From JBCBWG01 sp039817205 (GTDB taxonomy: Bacteria > Pseudomonadota > Alphaproteobacteria > Rhizobiales > Hyphomicrobiaceae): DNA of 11,588 nucleotides. The notes under the pieces are model-generated. The model made no database searches, was not told where the DNA came from, and saw only the letters and a program-made list of their open reading frames with translations. Positions 1 to 5,111 of this stretch are shown piece after piece; within the stretch, counting starts at the first letter, position 1, and every line of letters starts with the position of its first letter. The stretch is from positions 1-11,588 of the forward strand of contig JBCBWG010000094.1 in assembly GCA_039817205.1 (NCBI GenBank), read 5' to 3'. The translations under genes and the position numbers were made by a program.

Positions 1-566
1 CTAACCGGATTGGCGGCAGCGTTGGGCTTTATAACGCTTTCGTGGTCGAAAACTGCGTCGTCTGCCGATTGGCGCGCGATCACGGATTCGATCTTGGCGC
101 GCGCTTCCGGCGACAGGTCATTGAAGGCCTGGTCGCTCATGCGGCGCGTCAACCGAATGGGAGCGTTGGGCGATGTGGACCGGGGTGGCGAGCGCACGGG
201 CGCGTGCTGCTGCGGATCTTCAGCTGGCTGTTGGGCGACGCGCTTCGGTGTCGGAGCTGGTGTTGCCGCGTCTGGAGCGGCGCTTACGTCTGAAGCGGGG
301 TCCGGTTGACGGCCAGGCCCGCGGCGGCCGCGGTTCCGGATCCGCGCTGCTTCTTGATCGAGGCGCTGCCGCAACTCGGTTGCCGCAGCCGTCCCGGATG
401 CTTGCATCGCAGCGGACGATTTCCGGTCTTTCAGCGTTGCTGCGGCCTGTGGCGGCGTCTTTTTCGCAGCAGCGAGCGGAGACGGTCGCGCGGCGCGTGC
501 ACGCAGAGCGTCGGCCGGCGATTGAGCCGGTTTGTTCGTCGCGGATGTGTCAGCCGGACGCGTCAC
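1..566 (-). CDS. Ala/Pro-rich, probably disordered protein, C-terminus beyond window edge (partial)
   Basis: The minus strand is open from the left edge up to an in-frame TGA at 578-576. The first good start after it is GTG at 566-564, giving at least 188 residues that begin MTRPADTSATNKP. About the first 140 residues are dominated by Ala, Pro, Arg, Gln and Ser, and the visible 188 residues hold no Cys, Trp or Tyr. This is what a disordered linker looks like and is unlike a chance antisense frame. After residue 142 the character changes to a more ordered stretch (MSDQAFNDLSPEARAKIESV), so a folded domain may follow off the edge. An ATG at 140-138 is an alternative start but has no Shine-Dalgarno sequence, nor does the GTG have a strong one. 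I do not recognise the family. It is divergent from the secreted-protein gene at 837, with 270 bases between. Coding status is likely; the exact start is uncertain. Confidence 0.6.
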   Translation of the reverse strand, partial: MTRPADTSATNKPAQSPADALRARAARPSPLAAAKKTPPQAAATLKDRKSSAAMQASGTAAATELRQRLDQEAARIRNRGRRGPGRQPDPASDVSAAPDAATPAPTPKRVAQQPAEDPQQHAPVRSPPRSTSPNAPIRLTRRMSDQAFNDLSPEARAKIESVIARQSADDAVFDHESVIKPNAAANPV

Positions 567-836
567 CGTCGAACGTCACTCGCTTGCTACGGCAACCCGG
601 ATTGCCAAAAAGGCACCGGGTGCTTGGGATATGAGCGGCGACAATGGCTGACAAGACTGAGCAAAGTCTTAATCGTCGATCCAGACTGGAGCGGTGAAAG
701 TGGTGCGCATTGGCAGCGGCTTCGGATAAAGCGATGCAAACGTTCAAAAGATAATGACTTCGTAATTGGCGAGATAAGCTTTCTTAGGCACTTTGATTTA
801 GCCTCGGTTCACCGCGTTTGTAATTGGAGTTGAGTT

Positions 837-1253
837 ATGCGTCTTATTAATCTCATTGCAGCGCTCTGTGCCGCGATGATCTTTAGCGCCGGCAGCGCGA
901 CGAGCGCTGAGGCAGGTGGCATCGATCGCTTGCGTGCCCCGGCCGGATGGGGTGTTGCTCAGCACGCCCATCGCTACGTTTATCGCCCCCGCTACCGCTT
1001 TGTTCGGACCAACCGGACGCGGCGGTTCCGTATGCATTCCTATGCCGATCCGCACCGGTACCGTTATGAGCCGCGCGGATACTATCCGTATTATAACAGC
1101 GGGTATTGGAAATCGCGCCGCCACGTCTACCGCCCGCGATACAAATTCCATCACCCGCGCTATCGGTCCGCATGGGGCAAACACAAACGGCAGTACCACC
1201 ACCGGAGCTGGCATAACCGCAACCACGGTCGCCATCGGTTTTGGCACTGGTAG
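837..1253 (+). CDS. Small exported Tyr/His/Arg-rich protein, function unknown
   Basis: The protein has 138 residues. The start is ATG 837 with GGAG at 826-829. Residues 1-26 form a classic Sec signal peptide: Arg2, a hydrophobic core, and an AEA|G cleavage site after Ala26. The mature part (about 112 residues) has few aliphatic residues and is loaded with Arg, His, Tyr and Trp. The near-repeat YRPRYRF (residues 49-55) recurs as YRPRYKF (98-104), and the C-terminus is a His/Arg/Trp cluster (120-138). The mature protein must be very basic, which would suit binding to anionic cell-envelope polymers; His-rich metal binding is another possibility. Both are inference. Comparable Tyr/His/Arg-rich exported proteins without known function are common in Hyphomicrobiales. 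The gene stands alone, with its own promoter region to the left and an intrinsic terminator to the right. Confidence 0.85.
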   Translation: MRLINLIAALCAAMIFSAGSATSAEAGGIDRLRAPAGWGVAQHAHRYVYRPRYRFVRTNRTRRFRMHSYADPHRYRYEPRGYYPYYNSGYWKSRRHVYRPRYKFHHPRYRSAWGKHKRQYHHRSWHNRNHGRHRFWHW

Positions 1254-1281
1254 GACCCAACGCAAATCACGCTGATCAGAG

Positions 1282-1306
1282 AGCCGGTGCCAGCGCGCCG
1301 GCTTTT
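1282..1306 (+). terminator. Rho-independent terminator after the 138-aa gene
   Basis: A 9-bp stem, AGCCGGTGC (1282-1290) with GCGCCGGCT (1295-1303), contains one G-T wobble, has a 4-base loop and runs straight into TTTT (1303-1306). It lies 28 bases behind the stop of the exported-protein gene. It also sits 26 bases behind the stop of the convergent dehalogenase-like gene, so it may act on both transcripts. The T run favours the plus strand. Confidence 0.8.
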
Positions 1307-1332
1307 GCTGTTCGTTGACACGGCGCGCGTTC

Positions 1333-2040
1333 TTAACGGAACGATGTCTCCAGAAGGTCGGCCGCAGCGACTAGGTTTGGGGCCACCGCATCGGGCTCGT
1401 AGTCCGGCAAGGGTTTGCGCGCTGTGCCGCGGTCGACCCAAATGCATCGAAACGCCATGTCGCGCGCGGCTGCAAGGTCGAGGTGAGGTGACGCGCAAAT
1501 GTGGACAATGTCGTTTTTCGTGACGCCGAGTGTTTTGTGCGCAAACTCAAAAATCGTTTTGCTTGGCTTGTAGGCCTGGGCTGCTTCCGCGGTCACAATC
1601 CGATCAATGTGACCCCCCATTTGCCCGACGTTGCCCTGGATCAAATCTTCATCGGTATTCGAGATGACGCAAAGCTGATAGCCAAGTGTCTTAAGCCGGC
1701 TCAATGTGTCTGGAACTTCCGGAAAAGGTGGGAACGATGCAATTTTTGATACCAACGTTTGAGCGTCGTCCGGCGTGTCGTGCATGCCCAGGTCTCTCAT
1801 CGCCATTTCGAGCGAATAAGCCGAAACAGATTTGAAATTACGAAACGGCGCGGATTGCTCGGCTGCATGCTCGTACCGATCGTAAACCTCGATAAACTCC
1901 TCCGTCTTCAGGTCTGCCCGGCCGTGGTTCGCGAGAATGCCGCTCACAACTCCGATGAGGCCCTCGTCCCATTGGGCGAGCGTTCCGTAACAATCGAACG
2001 TAAGCCACGTTGGCTTTGCGCCCGAAATAGTGTTTGGCAT
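1333..2040 (-). CDS. HAD-superfamily, type II haloacid dehalogenase-like hydrolase
   Basis: The protein has 235 residues, a normal length for L-2-haloacid dehalogenases (EC 3.8.1.2), which displace halide from short 2-halocarboxylates through an aspartyl ester in the cytoplasm. Motif I is TFDCYGTL with nucleophile Asp16 and Thr20. A helical cap follows (about 22-105). Motif II is VISNTDEDL with Ser127-Asn128, and motif III is YKPSKTIF with Lys158. Motif IV reads ASPHLDLAAA with Asp188, whereas the Pseudomonas enzyme has Ser-Ser-Asn-Ala-Trp-Asp, so some residues of the characterised dehalogenases are missing and the substrate is open. ATG 2040 was chosen because GGAGG sits 9 bases before it. 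A GTG at 2088 overlapping the rlmB stop would add 16 residues but precedes the conserved start of the fold. The gene lies 44 bases behind rlmB and is probably co-transcribed with it. Confidence 0.85.
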   Translation of the reverse strand: MPNTISGAKPTWLTFDCYGTLAQWDEGLIGVVSGILANHGRADLKTEEFIEVYDRYEHAAEQSAPFRNFKSVSAYSLEMAMRDLGMHDTPDDAQTLVSKIASFPPFPEVPDTLSRLKTLGYQLCVISNTDEDLIQGNVGQMGGHIDRIVTAEAAQAYKPSKTIFEFAHKTLGVTKNDIVHICASPHLDLAAARDMAFRCIWVDRGTARKPLPDYEPDAVAPNLVAAADLLETSFR

Positions 2041-2049
2041 CGCGTATGG

Positions 2050-2054
2050 CCTCC
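2050..2054 (-). promoter_or_regulatory. Shine-Dalgarno site of the dehalogenase-like gene
   Basis: Minus-strand GGAGG lies 9 bases before ATG 2040. It decides for that start over the GTG at 2088, which overlaps the end of rlmB by 4 bases (GTGA). Confidence 0.7.
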
Positions 2055-2084
2055 GAAAAATCGTGCGAGCGCCGACGCCCACGC

Positions 2085-3011
2085 TCACGCACGTGGCGCC
2101 GACGACAGGGACGCGACGTGCAACGCGACGGCTGCAGCGTTTGATACGTTGAGGCTCGCAATCGGCCCCGGGGCTGCAATACGAACCAGCTGATCGCAGG
2201 CCTCGGCTGTCGATTGACGCAAGCCCTTGCCCTCCGCGCCGAGCACCAGCGCAGTCGGCCCGCGCAAATCGACATCATGCAGTGCGGTCTCCGCGTCGCC
2301 CGCTAACCCGATGCATCGGACGCCAGCTGCTTGGAGATCGCCAAGTGCGCGAGTGAGGTTCGGGACAAGGCAAATCGGGACCAACTCAAGGGCTCCTGAG
2401 GCCGCCTTAGCAAGCACACCATGCAGCGGCGGCGACTGGCGGCGGGTCAAGACGACACCGGCTGCGCCAAAAACGGCGGCCGACCGCAGCACCGCGCCAA
2501 CGTTTTGCGGGTCAGTCACCTGGTCGAGCAGAACGATTGGCCCCTTGTCGACCGCGGTTGCGATGAGGTTGTCGAGATCGGGTTCCGGGAGCGGCTCGAC
2601 CTCGGCCATTACGCCTTGGTGCACGGTGTCCGCACCCAGCCGCCGATCGAGATCCCGGGGCGTTACGCGTTCGACGGCGATAGGTCGGTCTGAAAGCGTA
2701 TCAGCCAACTTGCGTTCGGCGTTCTCGGTCAGCGCGAGTGACTTGATCTCGCGGTCTGCGTTGGCGATTGCGAAAGCGACGGCGTGATGCCCGAACAGGA
2801 CGGGGTCCTCCTGCCAGCTGTCTCGGCGCGGCGCGGACCCACGCGATCGCCCAGATGGGCCGCGGCCTGATCCGCTCTTTCCAGGCGCACCGCGACGATC
2901 GCGATTGCCGCGCGGCGCACCCGGCCGCCTCGCACCACGCGGCCGACGCTCGGCCTCTTCTGCGTCATCGCCAGCGTTCGGCGCGGTGCGCCCGTTCGTG
3001 TCGTCCGTCAT
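2085..3011 (-). CDS. rlmB: 23S rRNA (guanosine-2'-O-)-methyltransferase RlmB-like, TrmH/SpoU family
   Basis: The protein has 308 residues. RlmB methylates the ribose 2'-OH of G2251 (E. coli numbering) in the peptidyl-transferase region of 23S rRNA, using S-adenosylmethionine. Residues 22-63 are a Gly/Arg-rich basic tail, usual in alphaproteobacterial members. Residues 70-140 match the N-terminal RNA-binding domain (start FGHHAV), and 157-308 form the knotted SpoU domain. Motif 1 is DPQNVGAVLRSA with Asn170 and Arg176, motif 2 is LVLGAEGKGLR (255-265), and motif 3 is IASLNVSNAAAVAL (284-297). The start is ATG 3011. The frame stays open to 3317, but that extension reads tRNA-Tyr backwards and is spurious. 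Upstream AAGAG lies 11 bases from the ATG, a moderate ribosome site. The gene is divergent from the tRNA pair and followed by the dehalogenase-like gene. The family is sure; RlmB rather than a related TrmH methylase is very likely. Confidence 0.92.
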   Translation of the reverse strand: MTDDTNGRTAPNAGDDAEEAERRPRGARRPGAPRGNRDRRGAPGKSGSGRGPSGRSRGSAPRRDSWQEDPVLFGHHAVAFAIANADREIKSLALTENAERKLADTLSDRPIAVERVTPRDLDRRLGADTVHQGVMAEVEPLPEPDLDNLIATAVDKGPIVLLDQVTDPQNVGAVLRSAAVFGAAGVVLTRRQSPPLHGVLAKAASGALELVPICLVPNLTRALGDLQAAGVRCIGLAGDAETALHDVDLRGPTALVLGAEGKGLRQSTAEACDQLVRIAAPGPIASLNVSNAAAVALHVASLSSAPRA

Positions 3012-3168
3012 TGCGCGCACAACTCTTTTGTTCGGATTGGGTCGACGTCCAGCGTGTGTGACAGAATGGGCAGAACGCGCCAAGGTCCAACGTCCACAAG
3101 GTCCCACGGTCGACACAGGCGTTAGACCAGGATTTCCGCCACATGGGTCGGCCAAAGCGGTTTTGCAA

Positions 3169-3197
3169 TTGACATCGCAAGCTGCTTTTGACGTATT
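3169..3197 (+). promoter_or_regulatory. Probable promoter of the tRNA-Tyr/tRNA-Gly transcript
   Basis: There is a perfect -35 box TTGACA at 3169-3174, then a 17-base spacer and CGTATT at 3192-3197, which matches the -10 consensus at only three positions. The expected transcript start is about 40 bases before the tRNA-Tyr 5' end. A strong -35 with a weak -10 is common in alphaproteobacteria. Judged by eye only. Confidence 0.5.
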
Positions 3198-3244
3198 GCG
3201 CGCTCGCGGCGTGCCCGGTCTCTCGATCGAGCCCGTCGTCGGCT

Positions 3245-3329
3245 GGAGGGGTGCCCGAGTGGCTAAAGGGGACGGGCTGTAAACCCGTTGGCTATGCCTA
3301 CGTTGGTTCGAATCCAACTCCCTCCACCA
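3245..3329 (+). tRNA. tRNA-Tyr (anticodon GUA), CCA encoded
   Basis: The 85-nt gene is a class II tRNA. The acceptor stem is GGAGGGG with TCCCTCC (last pair G-U). The D arm contains CCCGAGTGG, the anticodon stem is ACGGG/CCCGT, and GTA lies at 3279-3281. A long variable arm follows, then the T arm GTTGG-TTCGAATC-CAAC, discriminator A and genomic CCA (3327-3329). GTA identifies tyrosine. It lies 5 bases before tRNA-Gly, so the two should be processed from one precursor. Confidence 0.96.
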
Positions 3330-3334
3330 TCTCC

Positions 3335-3408
3335 GCAGGCGTCGTATAATGGTATTACCCTAGCCTTCCAAGCTAGTGACGCGGGTTCGATTCCCGCCGC
3401 CTGCTCCA
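3335..3408 (+). tRNA. tRNA-Gly (anticodon UCC), CCA encoded
   Basis: The 74-nt gene has acceptor stem GCAGGCG/CGCCTGC, anticodon stem CTAGC/GCTAG and loop CTTCCAA with anticodon TCC at 3367-3369. The T arm is GCGGG-TTCGATT-CCCGC, the discriminator is U and CCA is encoded (3406-3408). It reads GGA/GGG glycine codons. The Tyr-Gly order is the one often found in front of tuf in proteobacteria, but here a convergent hypothetical gene follows after 6 bases. Confidence 0.96.
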
Positions 3409-3414
3409 GCTTCC

Positions 3415-4983
3415 TCAATTAAACCAGACCGCGTAGCCCAACACATCCCGGCCCATGGGTCGGGTGAGGGCCTGGAACGTGTCAGCGTCGACGACGGGTT
3501 TGCCGGTTTCGAGGTAGGGGCTGAGCGCATGCCCCGTGCCGATCAAAAAAACGTCGATGCGCCGCGTTTCCTTGAGGAAGCGGGCGAGGTTGACGCCGCG
3601 GTGGAAGCGTGGGTGACGCACGAGTTTGTCGCCAACCAGGATACCGCGGACGGTGTCGAGGGTCGCGATCCATGCATCAACCACATCGTTTGAAATGGGC
3701 TGTGAGCCAAACAACGGTGCCGTCTGCTTGGCATTTGGCAGCCACTCGCGGTCATTGTCGGTCTCAGCGCGTGCAAGTGCCCAGGTCTGGCGGTTGAGCT
3801 CCGTTACGCGGATCAAATGCTGGCGGGCCTCATCGATCAGGCGCGGCTCGGTGACGTCGAATGTGAGCAGGCGAACGCCTGCGATCAGATCCATGATTGA
3901 ACCGATTTGTTGATGCTCGTTGCCGTTACGTTTCCGCGCGAGCGCGCGCCGTTTGCGACCGATTGCGTTGTAGTCGCGCGAAAGCTCGCGGCGGTTGGCC
4001 ATCAGTTCCACGCGACGGGCGCGGAGCTTGCGCCGCTCGGCCCTGGCAGCGTCGGTGTTCGGCAAAGCGGCGATTTGATCGCGCAAGTCTTTCAATTCGC
4101 GCCGGACGTCGGCCGGACTTCGCGTCTTTGCCTGTTGCGCGGCAAGGGCGTCGATCTTGGCGTCCAAATCCTCGTCGGATGGCGCGAAGGCTGCGTCCGC
4201 TGCGAGACGTCTCCCGAAACGGTTTGCTTTGTTGCCGAACGCCCTGTGCGCCGTTGCGTTGTAAAACTTCCGGCTGTCCAGGCCGTGCACGAACTTAGCG
4301 CCCGCGAGGATCAGGTTGAGGTAGCTGCGCAGCCATGATGCATCGGCGGTGTCGAACGCAACAGTTGCGTCCTCCGCTGCTCTCAGTCCGCGGCGGAGTC
4401 GCCGCGAGGTCATTGTGAGTATTGCATTGAACAGCCGTTCGTTCGTGTCGATGCGCCCGTTCTGATCGATATCGTAGGCAATCTGAAACGGTTTGATCGT
4501 GAGTTTGGCTGGGCGCTTTCCAACCCGCGCAAGGCTCGCTTCTGCCGTTTCGAGATCAGCGATGAACTGGCCGCTCAGTTCGGAGAGGCGCGCATAGGTC
4601 ATCGCCGTCTGGTTGGGACGAAGCGCACCGAATTTTATCTGCCCGAGCATCGGCACCAGTGGGCCCAAGAGGCTGAGACCAAAGCCGCGTCCACCGCGGG
4701 CCATCTCAACCGGTGGGAGGTGCTTTGCAATGCCGCTCTGATAGCGTGCGACGGCACGCATCGCTTGCATCGTGCCGAGCGCGAAGTGCGCGTTCCCATC
4801 GCGCGGCGTCCGTCGGGTCAGCGCTGTCAGTTCCGCGACGCCTGTCTCAAACTGACCGGAATAGGCGTTCGCCTCGAAAATGCGTAACGCGTCATCGGCG
4901 CCTTGCGCCTGCGCCTTTGCTGTAAGTGAGGCGGCGCAGGTCAAAATCAAACACACGCTCGCAAATTTGCGCGTAAAAATCAT
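3415..4983 (-). CDS. Exported protein of unknown function with coiled coil and an EF-hand-like loop
   Basis: The protein has 522 residues and I do not recognise its family. Residues 1-27 form a signal peptide (MIFTRKF, hydrophobic core, cleavage near AQA|QG), so it should be periplasmic or outside. The region about 28-85 suggests paired helices of TPR type. Residues 171-182 read DIDQNGRIDTNE, a good match to the calcium-binding EF-hand loop (Asp at 1, 3 and 9, Gly at 6, Glu at 12). Roughly 270-370 are charged and rich in Arg, Lys, Glu, Leu and Ala, a likely coiled coil. The last 130 residues look globular, ending in VWFN. Start choice: ATG 4983 gives the cleanest signal peptide, with GAGGG 12 bases upstream. 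ATG 4995 directly follows that GAGGG and would add four residues; a GTG at 5025 lacks a ribosome site. The gene is preceded by a palindrome and a candidate -35 box. Confidence 0.85.
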   Translation of the reverse strand: MIFTRKFASVCLILTCAASLTAKAQAQGADDALRIFEANAYSGQFETGVAELTALTRRTPRDGNAHFALGTMQAMRAVARYQSGIAKHLPPVEMARGGRGFGLSLLGPLVPMLGQIKFGALRPNQTAMTYARLSELSGQFIADLETAEASLARVGKRPAKLTIKPFQIAYDIDQNGRIDTNERLFNAILTMTSRRLRRGLRAAEDATVAFDTADASWLRSYLNLILAGAKFVHGLDSRKFYNATAHRAFGNKANRFGRRLAADAAFAPSDEDLDAKIDALAAQQAKTRSPADVRRELKDLRDQIAALPNTDAARAERRKLRARRVELMANRRELSRDYNAIGRKRRALARKRNGNEHQQIGSIMDLIAGVRLLTFDVTEPRLIDEARQHLIRVTELNRQTWALARAETDNDREWLPNAKQTAPLFGSQPISNDVVDAWIATLDTVRGILVGDKLVRHPRFHRGVNLARFLKETRRIDVFLIGTGHALSPYLETGKPVVDADTFQALTRPMGRDVLGYAVWFN

Positions 4984-5008
4984 TCGAACACCCATCCCTC
5001 GCACATCG

Positions 5009-5038
5009 ATCACCGATGATTGCACGGCGACACGTCAA
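5009..5038 (-). promoter_or_regulatory. Weak candidate promoter of the 522-aa exported protein
   Basis: Minus-strand TTGACG at 5038-5033 is a good -35 box. The best -10 candidate is GGTGAT at 5014-5009 after an 18-base spacer, matching consensus at three of six positions. The location, after the hairpin and palindrome and before the ATG, is sensible, but the -10 is poor. Confidence 0.25.
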
Positions 5039-5046
5039 GATTTGGA

Positions 5047-5060
5047 TGATCCATGGATCA
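5047..5060. promoter_or_regulatory. Perfect 14-bp palindrome, possible operator
   Basis: TGATCCATGGATCA is identical to its own reverse complement. It lies between the hairpin that follows the transglutaminase/DUF2126 gene and the candidate -35 box of the 522-aa gene, about 64 bases before that gene's ATG. A symmetric site here would suit a dimeric regulator; no regulator gene is in the window. Function is inferred from position only. Confidence 0.35.
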
Positions 5061-5078
5061 AACTGCGCGGATTCAAAT

Positions 5079-5110
5079 GGGATGGTCGTCAAAGCGTAAA
5101 CGACCGTCCC
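5079..5110 (-). terminator. Hairpin directly after the transglutaminase/DUF2126 gene
   Basis: An 11-bp stem pairs 5079-5089 (GGGATGGTCGT) with 5100-5110 (ACGACCGTCCC), with one G-T pair and a 10-base loop. It begins one base after the stop codon on the minus strand. It is followed there by ATTTGAA, an imperfect U tract, so it may terminate weakly or protect the 3' end of the mRNA. Confidence 0.55.
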
Positions 5111-5111
5111 G

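Noticed and set aside
653..670. Inverted repeat AAGACT/AGTCTT between the first two genes
   Set aside because: The stem is only 6 bp and A/T-rich, with no T run and no clear promoter context; chance is a sufficient explanation.
306..833. 175-codon plus-strand frame
   Set aside because: It is Arg/Cys/Ser-rich without any ordered pattern and opposes the more plausible minus-strand frame at 1-566; its 3' end lies in a promoter region.
798..1265. 155-codon minus-strand frame
   Set aside because: It is antisense to the exported Tyr/His/Arg-rich protein, which has its own ribosome site, signal peptide and terminator.
3012..3317. N-terminal extension of rlmB to 3317
   Set aside because: It runs antisense through tRNA-Tyr and the tRNA promoter; the RlmB family begins near ATG 3011.
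3335..3408. tRNA-Gly 3' end as an integration site of a genomic island
   Set aside because: No integrase gene and no second copy of the tRNA 3' end were seen in the window; synteny change alone is not enough.
4984..5025. GTG start at 5025 for the 522-aa exported protein
   Set aside because: It has no ribosome site and would put 14 polar residues before a ready-made signal peptide.
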